Shown here piece after piece: positions 24,363 through 32,578 of a DNA stretch of 64,000 nucleotides; positions within the stretch are counted from its first letter, which is position 1; every line of letters begins with the position of its first letter. Both the position numbers and the translations under genes were made by a program. The stretch spans positions 1 to 64,000 of the forward strand of contig NZ_JAGFOU010000009.1 in the NCBI RefSeq assembly GCF_017592395.1, read 5' to 3'. The stretch is from Actinomyces bowdenii (lineage in GTDB: Bacteria; Actinomycetota; Actinomycetes; Actinomycetales; Actinomycetaceae). The notes under the pieces were generated by a model. It did no database searches. It worked only from the letters and a program-made list of their open reading frames with translations, and was not told the origin of the DNA.

Positions 24363-26339
24363 CTACTCGATGGCGATGAGGACGTCGGGCGACTCCTGGC
24401 CCCCGGCGTGGACGGCGACCTCCAGCCCGCCGGCGGAGGCCGACCCCTCGATATCGGCCTCGAGGACCCCGCTGACCGCTCCCGCGGCACCGGCGGCCAG
24501 GACGCCCACATCGCCGCCGGCGTGGCGGCCGGTGATGACGGTGAGGAGCTCGTCATCGGGGCGCAGGGCCGAGGCGATGGTGCGGGCCACGGCCTCCGGC
24601 TCGGCCTGCGCCCCGCTCAGGCCGATGGTGCGCAGCCTGGCCGAGGCGCTCCAGGCCCGGCGCGCCAGGTCGGAGACCTCGGTCTGCCCCGAGCGCCCGG
24701 CCACGGCGACGGCGGCAGCCAGGACGCGGGCCTCGTCGTCGGTGTCGCAGACGAGCAGCTGGATGCCCTCGGGCTGCTGGGATCCGCTCTCCCCCACCGC
24801 GTGCGCGGCCGCGGCGTGGCCCGGGGCGGCGGGGCGGCCCGCTGAGGCGGCGGCCGAGCGGGCGGCCAGGAGGCGGGCGGCCTCATGGGCGGCCTCGGTG
24901 CAGGCCGGGTCGCAGGGCAGGACGATCGCCTGGGGCGCTCCCAGATCCCCCGCCGCGCGCACGATCCCGTCGCGGTCGGGGTCCATGACCACGGCGGCGC
25001 CGGAGCGGGCCAGCTGCTCGATGAGCCCCGGGGCCCGGGTGCAGGCGATGACGCCCACGCCCTGATCACGGGCGGGGGCGGCGGGCAGGCCGGCCGCCCC
25101 CGCCCGGGCGGCGGCCGGGACCGGGGGGGCCGGCCGGGGCATGGCCGCCTGGGAGGGGTGGGTGCGCACCGACTGGGCCTTGCGCTCGGCCCTGCGGGCG
25201 GCCAGGCGCTCGAAGGACACCACCCGCCCGTCGGGCCCCGAGGAGTGCGGTCCCCAGGGGGAGGGCGGCTCGGCGGTGGCCATCACCAGGGCGGTGGGGT
25301 GGAGGTGGTGGATGCAGATCTGGCGGGCGCTCCCCTGGCGGGGCAGCGCCGCCCGGGGGGTGTCGGTGTGGACGTGGACCTGGTAGAGGCCCACGCCCAG
25401 GGCATCGGGGGTGCCCACGACGCCCACCGAGTCGCCCAGCGCCTCCAGGTCGTGGCGCAGCTGCTCCGCCTGCGCCGCAGTGGCCTCCAGCAGGTACATG
25501 ACCTCGAACTCGCCGCTGGACACGCCCCGGGCCGGCGAGGCCGGGCCGTGCAGGGCCCCGCCCTCGGCCAGGTCGGCGATCATCTGGCGGGCCACCGCCG
25601 TGTAGGGGGCCCGCGTCCACAGGCCCTCCTCCCCCCGGCCGGCCGGAGGCCCCGAGCCGATCCCGTCCGTGCTGGTCTCGATGGTGTCGGACAGGCAGGT
25701 CAGCAGCAGCATGAGGGCCGCCCCGCCGGCGTCCACCGGCCCGTGGCCCAGTCCCGCGGTCTCCACCACCGACTCCTGGGCGCCGAAGGCCGCGGCCGAG
25801 GCGATGGAGCCCACCGTGGCCGGGGCGGAGGGGGCCGACTCCTCCATGCCGGCCCGGGCCGCTGCCGCGGCATCGCGGGCAACGCTCAGCAGGGTCCCGG
25901 TCACGGGGCGGGAGATGGCCGCCCAGGTGGTGGAGGCCATGCGCTCGTAGACGGCCACGAGCTCGACGGGGCGCAGCCGCGAGGGGTCGGGGGCCTGCGC
26001 GCAGATGTCCGCCAGTGCGGCCAGGGCCTGGGAGATGAGCAGGCCGGAGTTCCCGCGGGCGCCCCGCACGGCGCCGTCGGCGGCGGCGCGGGAGACCTGG
26101 GCGGCGTCGGCGGCGCGGGGCAGGCGGGCCAGGGCGTCGCGGGCGGAGCGCAGGGTGAGCAGCACATTGGTGCCGGTGTCGGCATCGGGCACGGGGAAGA
26201 CGTTGAGGGAGTCCACCAGGTCGCGCACCTCGGCGGCGACGTCCTCGGCCAGGGCCAACCAGCGGCGCAGCACGGCCCCATCGACGGCCTCGGGCACAGC
26301 ACGGGGCAGGACCGGGCCGCTTCCGTCAGGCTGGGCCAT
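24363..26339 (-). CDS. DAK2 domain protein, FakA/YloV-like fatty acid kinase subunit
   Basis: A 658-residue cytoplasmic protein. ATG 26339 is chosen because GAGGAGG stands 5 bases upstream; ATG 26357 is 18 bases earlier. The N-terminal DAK2 domain (about 10-210) has LNVFPVPDADTGTN, the nucleotide/Mg binding signature, and RGARGNSGLLISQ. The C-terminal part carries the FakA-like regions interrupted by Ala/Pro-rich loops, making it longer than the usual 550. FakA phosphorylates fatty acids held by FakB for phospholipid synthesis; no fakB is nearby. It is commonly found beside recG and rpmB, as here. Confidence 0.82.
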   Translation of the reverse strand: MAQPDGSGPVLPRAVPEAVDGAVLRRWLALAEDVAAEVRDLVDSLNVFPVPDADTGTNVLLTLRSARDALARLPRAADAAQVSRAAADGAVRGARGNSGLLISQALAALADICAQAPDPSRLRPVELVAVYERMASTTWAAISRPVTGTLLSVARDAAAAARAGMEESAPSAPATVGSIASAAAFGAQESVVETAGLGHGPVDAGGAALMLLLTCLSDTIETSTDGIGSGPPAGRGEEGLWTRAPYTAVARQMIADLAEGGALHGPASPARGVSSGEFEVMYLLEATAAQAEQLRHDLEALGDSVGVVGTPDALGVGLYQVHVHTDTPRAALPRQGSARQICIHHLHPTALVMATAEPPSPWGPHSSGPDGRVVSFERLAARRAERKAQSVRTHPSQAAMPRPAPPVPAAARAGAAGLPAAPARDQGVGVIACTRAPGLIEQLARSGAAVVMDPDRDGIVRAAGDLGAPQAIVLPCDPACTEAAHEAARLLAARSAAASAGRPAAPGHAAAAHAVGESGSQQPEGIQLLVCDTDDEARVLAAAVAVAGRSGQTEVSDLARRAWSASARLRTIGLSGAQAEPEAVARTIASALRPDDELLTVITGRHAGGDVGVLAAGAAGAVSGVLEADIEGSASAGGLEVAVHAGGQESPDVLIAIE

Positions 26340-26621
26340 CACCGCCTCCTCACTCATTGATCTGCGCCGGGTACCGGGCCGCAGCCACAGTCCCCGAATA
26401 TTCAGGCTACCCGGTAGATTCCCGCTTGTCCCATCGGGGCTGGTCAGCACCATGGGCCCGCACGGCACTCATGTGCCTGAGCACACGCCCACGGCGCTTG
26501 GGGGCGCTCGGCGGCGTCCGCTATTGTATGCGGGTTGCCCGGCGCCTCTGCGCTGGGCGGTGGACCTAGCGCCGGGCCGGTCGGCTCGAGTGCTCAAGCA
26601 TTGAAGATCAGGAGTGAGACC

Positions 26622-26813
26622 GTGGCTGCTGTGTGCGACGTCTGCGGCAAGGGCCCCATCTTCGGCAAGAGCGTCTCGCACTCCCACGTGCGGACCAACC
26701 GCCGGTGGAACCCGAACATCCAGCGCGTGCGTGCTCTCGTGGACGGTGCTCCCAAGCGCCTCAACGTGTGCACGTCCTGCCTCAAGGCCGGAAAGGTGAC
26801 GCGCAACATCTGA
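26622..26813 (+). CDS. rpmB: 50S ribosomal protein L28
   Basis: A 63-residue L28 starting at GTG 26622 behind an AGGAG site. The sequence begins [20 protein letters not shown] and ends [12 protein letters not shown]. It has the two Cys pairs CDVC and CTSC, so this is the zinc-binding (C+) type. It stands alone, divergent from the DAK2 gene, and is followed by a strong hairpin terminator. Confidence 0.96.
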   Translation: MAAVCDVCGKGPIFGKSVSHSHVRTNRRWNPNIQRVRALVDGAPKRLNVCTSCLKAGKVTRNI

Positions 26814-26837
26814 GCGCCCGCCTCCGACCGGCAGCAC

Positions 26838-26870
26838 AAGGCCGCCGCCTCCCCTGAGGCCGGCGGCCTT
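26838..26870 (+). terminator. Terminator hairpin after rpmB
   Basis: AAGGCCGCCG (26838-26847) pairs with CGGCGGCCTT (26861-26870), and a CCTC/GAGG stem continues inside. A T-poor tail is usual in high-GC actinobacteria. It may also serve the convergent GNAT gene. Confidence 0.7.
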
Positions 26871-26917
26871 CGTCATGCCCGGCCGATGGCCCGGCCGCCC
26901 CTGCCCTGGAGCCCGGC

Positions 26918-27361
26918 TCAGGCCCGGGGCGCGGGCGGGGGAGGCAGGGGCCGCATGAAGCACACCGTCCCCTCCTGCTGGGCACTGACCAGGCCCACCG
27001 AGCGGTAGAAGGCCTCGGTGCCCTCATCGGCATCGGTGAGCAGCTGGAACTGGCGCACATGGGAGAAGCGCTCCAGGGCTGCGCGCAGCAGCAGGCCTCC
27101 CAGGCCCTGGCGCTGGGCCTCGGGGCGCACGAGCAGGTCCTGGAGCCAGGCGATGCTCACGTCGTCGCCCACCACGCGCGCCAGGCCGAGCAGGCGCCCC
27201 GTGCCCGCCTCGCGCAGGGCGCCCAGCCACAGGCTGGCGCGCACCGCCGCCTCCAGGCGCTCCGGGTGCTCGGTGTAGGGGCGCCACCCCACCGAGTCGT
27301 AGAGATCCACCAGCTCCTCACGGCGGGGAGCCGTGTGCTCCAGGCAGGTCTCGATGCTCAT
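26918..27361 (-). CDS. GNAT family N-acetyltransferase
   Basis: A 147-residue acetyltransferase starting at ATG 27361 with a GGAGGCGATCG ribosome site. It opens with EELVDLYDSVGWRPYTEHP, then GLARVVGDDVSIAWLQDLLV and the acetyl-CoA loop RPEAQRQGLGGLLLRAALE. The C-terminal QFQLLTDADEGTEAFYRSVG matches small YitI-like GNAT proteins. The substrate is unknown. It sits downstream of thiL with a gap of 114 bases. Confidence 0.85.
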   Translation of the reverse strand: MSIETCLEHTAPRREELVDLYDSVGWRPYTEHPERLEAAVRASLWLGALREAGTGRLLGLARVVGDDVSIAWLQDLLVRPEAQRQGLGGLLLRAALERFSHVRQFQLLTDADEGTEAFYRSVGLVSAQQEGTVCFMRPLPPPPAPRA

Positions 27362-27475
27362 CGATCGCCTCCAGTCCTCCCCCGGCATCGGCCCGTGATC
27401 GCCGCCGCGCCCCATTCTGCCAGGCGCCGCGGGAGCCGGCGAGGGCGCGCCCACGGGCCGGTGGGCCCGGCCGGC

Positions 27476-28540
27476 TCAGCCGAAGTGATCCCATCCGGCG
27501 CCCGGGCCCGGCTCGGCGCCGTCGATGAGGAGGCGGGCGCCCTCACCACCGCGCGGGGCCCGCACCGAGCCGATGACACGGGCGCCGTCGGGGAGGTCCG
27601 GCACCGCCTCGGGCGGCACGGTGGCCAGCAGCCCGTGGTCCTCTCCGCCCGTGAGCACCCACCGGCGCGCCAGGGCGCGCGGATCCGGCTCGGGCGGGAC
27701 CGCCGGCAGGCCGGCCAGCTCGGCCGCCACGGGCTCCAGGGCCTCCAGGTCCCCGGCCAGAGCGCCCCTCCCGGGCTCCTCCAGGTCGATGACCACCCCG
27801 GAGGCCCGGGCGATGCGTCCCGCATCGCGCAGCAGGGAGTCCGAGACATCCATCATCGCCCCGGCCCCGCAGGCGGCCAGGGCGGGCCCCGCGGCCAGTG
27901 GCGGCCGGGGCGCGCGGAAGACCTCCACGCACTGCCGCCCGACGGGGCTCAGCGCCCTCGCGGCGCCCTGGGCCGCAGCGCCCGCGCTGAGCAGCGCCAG
28001 GCCCGCCGCGCTGCGGCCCAGGGTGCCCGCATGCACCACGGCGTCACCGGGCCTGGCCCCGCTGCGCAGCACCGGGGCCCGCCCCTCCAGGTCGCCCAGG
28101 ACGGTCACGGCGATCACCAGGGACTCCCCGGCGCTCAGGTCGCCGCCGACCACCCCGGCACCGCAGGGCGCGCAGCCCTCTGCCAGGCCGGAGGCCAGGT
28201 CCTCCACCCAGCCGGCCCTCGTCGTCATCGGCAGGACCAGTCCCACCACCAGGGCCGTGGGCCGGGCCCCCATGGCGGCGGCGTCGGCGAGGTTCTGGGC
28301 GGCCGCCCGGCGCCCCACGTCCCGGCCAGTGGACCAGGCGGTGCGGAAGTGGTGGCCCTCGACCAGCACATCGGTGCTCACCACCGCCCGCGCGTCGGGC
28401 TGGGACAGCACCGCGCAGTCATCCCCGCTGCCCACCAGCTCGCCGGGGGCGTGGGGCAGCCTGGGGGCGATGAGCGCCAGCAGGCCCTCCTCCCCCAGCT
28501 CGGCCACGGTCCGGGCGCGCAGGGCCTCAGCGGTTGACAT
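27476..28540 (-). CDS. thiL: Thiamine-phosphate kinase
   Basis: Phosphorylates thiamine monophosphate to thiamine pyrophosphate. The 354-residue protein has GELVGSGDDCAVL (substrate and metal-binding Asp pair), STDVLVEGHHF, AQNLADAAAMGA, VVGGDLSAG and the ATP-binding MMDVSDSLLRDAGRIA, with a late GGEDHGLLA motif. The start ATG 28540 overlaps the end of ddl by 14 bases, so the two are cotranscribed. Confidence 0.93.
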   Translation of the reverse strand: MSTAEALRARTVAELGEEGLLALIAPRLPHAPGELVGSGDDCAVLSQPDARAVVSTDVLVEGHHFRTAWSTGRDVGRRAAAQNLADAAAMGARPTALVVGLVLPMTTRAGWVEDLASGLAEGCAPCGAGVVGGDLSAGESLVIAVTVLGDLEGRAPVLRSGARPGDAVVHAGTLGRSAAGLALLSAGAAAQGAARALSPVGRQCVEVFRAPRPPLAAGPALAACGAGAMMDVSDSLLRDAGRIARASGVVIDLEEPGRGALAGDLEALEPVAAELAGLPAVPPEPDPRALARRWVLTGGEDHGLLATVPPEAVPDLPDGARVIGSVRAPRGGEGARLLIDGAEPGPGAGWDHFG

Positions 28541-29714
28541 CCGTGGAGCGCTCCAGGGCCAGCTCGATGAGCTCGGTGACCAGGGAGGTGTAGTCCAGGC
28601 CCGAGACCCGCCACATGTAGGGGTACATGGAGAAGGGCGTGAAGCCCGGCATCGTGTTGACCTCGTTGACCACCGCCTGGCCCTGGGGGGTCAGGAAGAA
28701 GTCCACGCGGGTCAGGCCCTCGGCGCCCAGCGCCTCGAAGGCCCGCGCGGCGGTGTCCATGACCAGTTCGCGCTCCCGGGGGCTGATGCGGGCCGGGCAG
28801 ACCATGGCCACCGCGTCATGGGCCAGGTACTTGGTCTCGTAGTCGTAGAACTCCCCCGCCCCCTGGGAGGCGTCCATGACGATCTCACCGGGCTCGGCCA
28901 CCCGCGGCGGGGCGCCATCGCGGCCCTGGAGGACGGCCACCTCGATCTCGCGGCCCTCGATGCCCGACTCCACCAGCACCTTGGGGTCCACCTCCCGCGC
29001 CGCCTCGATGGCGGCCACCAGGTCCCCGCCCCGCTCGACCCTGGTGATGCCCAGGGAGGAGCCGGCGCGGGCCGGCTTGACGAACAGGGGGTGGTCCAGC
29101 GCCTCGCAGGCCTCCAGGACCCGCTCGCGCTCACCGGCCCAGCTGCGCGCACTGACCGCCACATGCGGTGCGGTGGCGATCCCCGCCGCCCCCAGCAGCA
29201 CCTTGGTCACCTGCTTGTCCATGCCCGCCGCCGAGGCCAGCACCCCGCAGCCCGCATAGGGCAGGCCCAGCATCTCCAGCATTCCCTGGATGGTGCCGTC
29301 CTCCCCGTAGGGCCCGTGGAGCAGGGGCAGGACGACGTCGACCTCCTCCAGGGCCCGGGTGCCCGTCGAGGTGCGCACCACCATCTCGCCACCGCCCAGC
29401 GGCACCGACAGCTCGCCGCGCCCCAGGCCCTCGCGGGTGATCCGCACCGGCGGGCGCGCGTCGCTGAGCTCCAGGGCGGCGGGATCGTCGTCGACCAGCA
29501 CCCACTGGCCCTCGGGGGTGATGCCCACCGGCACCACCTCGTAGCGCCGGCGGTCGATGGCGGAGAGCACCCCTGCCGCCGTGGCGCAGGAGATCGTGTG
29601 CTCGCCGCTGCGCCCGCCGAAGACGACGGCGACGCGCGGCCTGCGCGATCTGGGAGCTCCTGGGGCGCTGGGGGCGCTGGCAGGTGGGGAGGCGGGGCTG
29701 TGCTTACGTGGCAT
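28527..29714 (-). CDS. ddl: D-alanine--D-alanine ligase
   Basis: Makes the D-Ala-D-Ala dipeptide for peptidoglycan precursors. The 395-residue ATP-grasp enzyme has VAVVFGGRSGEHTISC at about 28-43, PLLHGPYGEDGTIQGMLE, LFVKPARAGSSLGI and the metal-binding TRVDFFLTPQGQAVVNEVNT. The YE segment EFYDYETKYL is usual for Ddl making D-Ala-D-Ala. The start is ATG 29714; the first 25 residues are a Pro/Ser-rich addition. thiL follows with an overlap. Confidence 0.95.
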   Translation of the reverse strand: MPRKHSPASPPASAPSAPGAPRSRRPRVAVVFGGRSGEHTISCATAAGVLSAIDRRRYEVVPVGITPEGQWVLVDDDPAALELSDARPPVRITREGLGRGELSVPLGGGEMVVRTSTGTRALEEVDVVLPLLHGPYGEDGTIQGMLEMLGLPYAGCGVLASAAGMDKQVTKVLLGAAGIATAPHVAVSARSWAGERERVLEACEALDHPLFVKPARAGSSLGITRVERGGDLVAAIEAAREVDPKVLVESGIEGREIEVAVLQGRDGAPPRVAEPGEIVMDASQGAGEFYDYETKYLAHDAVAMVCPARISPRERELVMDTAARAFEALGAEGLTRVDFFLTPQGQAVVNEVNTMPGFTPFSMYPYMWRVSGLDYTSLVTELIELALERSTDVNR

Positions 29715-29720
29715 GCTCCC

Positions 29721-29726
29721 ACGCTA
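29721..29726 (-). promoter_or_regulatory. TANNNT -10 box (TAGCGT) before ddl
   Basis: Minus-strand TAGCGT lies six bases before ATG 29714. The intervening GGGAGC could be a weak ribosome site, so leaderless initiation is less certain here. Confidence 0.4.
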
Positions 29727-29798
29727 CCGCCTCAACCGGCCTTATCCTGGCGCCGCCAGCGCATCCAGCGCATGATCATGGGATATTCAGGAGACACG

Positions 29799-30560
29799 AT
29801 GAATCAGCAGCCCCCTGCAGCCACTGGCACGGCGCTCCCGCCCCAGCCACTGCCCGGCCGTCTCCTCGGGCGCCGCACGGTCCTCCCCGCGGCGGCGCTG
29901 CTCCTGGGCGGAGCGGCTATGAGCGCATGCGGGGAGGGAGCCCGTCCCCCGGCCCCCTCCGCCGCCGGTTCCGCCACCACCGCGCCCGGGCAGGCAGGCC
30001 CGGCAGGAACGGCCTCAGGCGGGCCGGCCCCCTCCGCCGGCCCAGCCACCGCCACCGGGTCCCTCAGCGGCAGTGATGAGACCGCCACCGCCGGGCTCCC
30101 CGCCTGGGGCGCGGGCGCGGAGGGCAGCCCGGCCTCCGAGGGCGCCGCGCTGGTCATCACCGACGTGCGCGTGGGCACCCACGACCAGGAGGGCTACGAC
30201 CGCCTGGTGGTCGAGTTCTCCGGTGAGGGCGCCCCCGGCTGGCTGGCCCCGCGGTGGGCCCAGGAGGCGACGACGCCGGGCAAGGGCGAGCCCATCGAGG
30301 TCGGGGGCGATCATCTGCTCCTCATCACCGGCACCGGCGCGCTCGGCGCCCCCACCCCCGAGCAGCAGGCCCGGATGCGCAGCGGCCCCCTGGACTTCAG
30401 CGTCCAGGGCCGGGGCATTGCGGGGGCGCATGTGGACATGCCCTTCGAGAGCGAGTTCCAGGTGGTCCTGGGCACCAGCACCCAGGACTACCGGGTGCTG
30501 GCCCTTCAGGGCCCCACCCGCCTGGTCATCGACGTCGGCCACCCCGATGGGGAGGGCTGA
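29799..30560 (+). CDS. Secreted lipoprotein with AMIN-like domain
   Basis: A 253-residue predicted lipoprotein starting at ATG 29799 with a CAGGAG site. A twin-arginine-like LLGRRTVLP precedes a hydrophobic segment and the lipobox MSAC at about 46-49. A Pro/Ala/Gly/Thr-rich wall-spanning linker (about 50-110) follows. The folded C-terminal domain (about 120-253) has ITDVRVGTHDQEGYDRLVVEF near its start and LQGPTRLVIDVGHP at its end, as in actinobacterial AMIN-like domains thought to bind cell-wall polymers. Its substrate is unknown. It is divergent from ddl, which fits a cell-envelope role. Confidence 0.8.
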   Translation: MNQQPPAATGTALPPQPLPGRLLGRRTVLPAAALLLGGAAMSACGEGARPPAPSAAGSATTAPGQAGPAGTASGGPAPSAGPATATGSLSGSDETATAGLPAWGAGAEGSPASEGAALVITDVRVGTHDQEGYDRLVVEFSGEGAPGWLAPRWAQEATTPGKGEPIEVGGDHLLLITGTGALGAPTPEQQARMRSGPLDFSVQGRGIAGAHVDMPFESEFQVVLGTSTQDYRVLALQGPTRLVIDVGHPDGEG

Positions 30561-30593
30561 GCCCCGCCCTGCCACTGGGGCCCGCCACAACCC

Positions 30594-30615
30594 GGCCCCG
30601 AGCACGAGCGGGGCC
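30594..30615. terminator. Hairpin between convergent lipoprotein gene and gpsA
   Basis: GGCCCCG (30594-30600) pairs with CGGGGCC (30609-30615) around an 8-base loop; it may terminate both genes. Confidence 0.5.
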
Positions 30616-30624
30616 CGCCCGGCC

Positions 30625-31722
30625 CTATTGCTGAGGGGCGGCGTGCACGCCCTCGGCCTTGCGGGGGCGGGCCAGCAGCGCATCGGTGACCTCGGCGACG
30701 CTGGCGGCGCCCTCGACGACGGCGACCACCCCCGCCGTGATCGGCATCTCCACGCCGTGGGCGGTGGCCAGGTCGAGCACCGCCCGGGCGGACTTGGCGC
30801 CCTCGGCCACGCCCCGTGAGGCATCCGCCGCCTGCTGGGGGCTCATGCCCTGGCCCAGGTGGCGCCCGAAGGCCAGGTTGCGGCTCAGCGGCGAGGAGCA
30901 GGTGGCCACCAGGTCCCCCATCCCCGCCAGGCCGGCGAAGGTCTCGGGCTGGGCGCCCAGGGCCATGCCCAGGCGGGTGATCTCCACCAGCCCGCGGGTG
31001 ATGATGGTGGCCCTGGAGTTGTCCCCCAGGCCCTGGCCGCTGGCCGCCCCCACGGCCAGGGCGATGACGTTCTTGACCGCCCCGCACAGCTCGACGCCCA
31101 GGACGTCGGTGTTGGTGTAGGGCCGGAAGGAGCCGGTCGCGCACAGGGAGGCCACGCGGGCGGCCACCCGGGGGTCCTGGGCGGCGATGACGGTGGCGGT
31201 GGGCTGGCCCGCGGCGATCTCGTCGGCCAGATTGGGGCCCGAGACCACGGCCACGCGCCCGGCCTCCAGGCCCAGGGCCTGGGCCAGGACCTGGCTCATG
31301 CGCAGACCCGTGCCCAGCTCGACGCCCTTCATCAGGGACACGGCCACCGCCTGATCCGCCAGCGCCCCGGCCAGGGGCGAGATGATGGCGCGCGCCTGCT
31401 GGGAGGGCAGGGCCACCACGACCAGCACGGCTCCCTCCACCGCCGCGCTCATATCGGTGGTCGCCCGCACCCCGGGGGGCAGGCGGTGCCCGGGGACGTA
31501 GCGCTCATTGGCCCCGGCATTGATGTCGGCGGCGATCTCCTGGCGCCGCGCCCAGATGGTGGTGGGCGTGCCCGCCTGGGCCAGGACGGAGGCGAAGGTC
31601 GTGCCCCAGGCGCCCGAGCCGATGACGGCCGCCCGCTCAGGGGCGGGCGCGCTGAGGACGGCGGGTGCGGCGACGTCGTCGGGCGCGCCGGCGCCGCCGG
31701 CCGCCCCGGGCACCATGCTCAC
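30625..31722 (-). CDS. gpsA: NAD(P)H-dependent glycerol-3-phosphate dehydrogenase
   Basis: Reduces dihydroxyacetone phosphate to sn-glycerol 3-phosphate for phospholipids. The 365-residue protein has a Pro/Ala-rich start, Rossmann motif VIGSGAWGTTFASVLAQ at about 33-50 and YVPGHRLPPGVRAT. The catalytic Lys lies in CGAVKNVIALAVGAASGQ, and GNSRATIITRG-like and GMGDLVATCSSPLSRN segments follow. GTG 31722 overlaps the plsC stop; ATG 31716 is an alternative. It acts directly with the upstream acyltransferase, which consumes its product's acylated form. Confidence 0.94.
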   Translation of the reverse strand: MSMVPGAAGGAGAPDDVAAPAVLSAPAPERAAVIGSGAWGTTFASVLAQAGTPTTIWARRQEIAADINAGANERYVPGHRLPPGVRATTDMSAAVEGAVLVVVALPSQQARAIISPLAGALADQAVAVSLMKGVELGTGLRMSQVLAQALGLEAGRVAVVSGPNLADEIAAGQPTATVIAAQDPRVAARVASLCATGSFRPYTNTDVLGVELCGAVKNVIALAVGAASGQGLGDNSRATIITRGLVEITRLGMALGAQPETFAGLAGMGDLVATCSSPLSRNLAFGRHLGQGMSPQQAADASRGVAEGAKSARAVLDLATAHGVEMPITAGVVAVVEGAASVAEVTDALLARPRKAEGVHAAPQQ

Positions 31723-32504
31723 GGGGCCTCCCCGTGCTCGGGCTCCTGCGGCTCGGGATCCGGCCGGCGCACCCCGATCTGGCCCTTGCCCGGGTCGCCG
31801 TCGTACTTCATGTCATAGGGCCGCGGCGCCCTCTCCCCGCGCAGCTGCTCGACCAGGGCGGTGATGGCGCTCATGATCTCGGCGGTGCAGGCGCGCACCG
31901 CCTCGTGGTCGGCGGTGTCGGTGCCGAAGCGCGTCAGGTCCAGGGGCGGGCCGATGAGGACGCGCACATCCTTGCGGGGGAAGGGCCGCAGTCTCTTGGA
32001 GTAGCCATCGAGGATGAGGTGGGCCCCCCACTGGCCCATGGGCAGGACGGGGGCGCCGGTGGCCATGGCCAGGCGGGCCGCGCCGGTCTTGCCGGTCATG
32101 GGCCACCGCAGCGGATCGCGCGAGAGGGTGCCCTCGGGGAAGACCATGATGGACTCCCCCGCGCGCAGCACCCGCTCGGCCTCACCCAGGGAGGAGGAGG
32201 CCGCGGAGCTGGAGCGGTGGACGGGGATCTGCCCGCCCGCCCGCAGGATGGAGCCCAGCACGGGCACATCGAAGAGCGTGGACTTGGCCAGGGAGTAGAC
32301 CGGGACGTCCTGGTCCACCAGGGCGCGCATGGCCGTCAGGGAGTCCAGCTCGGTGAGGTGGTTGGCCACGGCGATGAAGGCGCCCTGGGAGGGGATGTTC
32401 TCCACCCCCTCCACCCGCTGGCGGGAGACCGCCTTGAGGAAGGGGATGATCGCCCCGCGGGAGGCGAATCGGTAGAACGGGGACATGCGTCGCGTGGTGG
32501 GCAC
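31719..32504 (-). CDS. 1-acyl-sn-glycerol-3-phosphate acyltransferase (PlsC family)
   Basis: A membrane-associated acyltransferase of phosphatidic acid synthesis. The protein is 261 residues from GTG 32504, chosen because a TAGGCT box sits seven bases upstream; ATG 32486 is the alternative and neither has a ribosome site. It has the HX4D motif as NHLTELDSL near 49, the glycerol-3-phosphate-binding FPEGTLSRD near 119 and TGAPVLPMGQWG. A C-terminal acidic tail is variable. It is coupled to gpsA by a 4-base overlap. Confidence 0.88.
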   Translation of the reverse strand: MPTTRRMSPFYRFASRGAIIPFLKAVSRQRVEGVENIPSQGAFIAVANHLTELDSLTAMRALVDQDVPVYSLAKSTLFDVPVLGSILRAGGQIPVHRSSSAASSSLGEAERVLRAGESIMVFPEGTLSRDPLRWPMTGKTGAARLAMATGAPVLPMGQWGAHLILDGYSKRLRPFPRKDVRVLIGPPLDLTRFGTDTADHEAVRACTAEIMSAITALVEQLRGERAPRPYDMKYDGDPGKGQIGVRRPDPEPQEPEHGEAP

Positions 32505-32511
32505 GGCCCGA

Positions 32512-32517
32512 AGCCTA
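32512..32517 (-). promoter_or_regulatory. TANNNT -10 box (TAGGCT), leaderless start for plsC
   Basis: Minus-strand TAGGCT ends seven bases before GTG 32504; it decides the start in favour of GTG over ATG 32486. Confidence 0.5.
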
Positions 32518-32578
32518 CCGGGTCCCCAGGGGCGGCGCGGCCCCGCGCCCGACCCCAGCCAGGGCGCGGGTGGGCCGC

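Noticed and set aside
27525-30560. Open frame of about 1000 codons across thiL and ddl, on the plus strand
   Set aside because: Its 3' part is the genuine lipoprotein gene from 29799; the rest is antisense to thiL and ddl.
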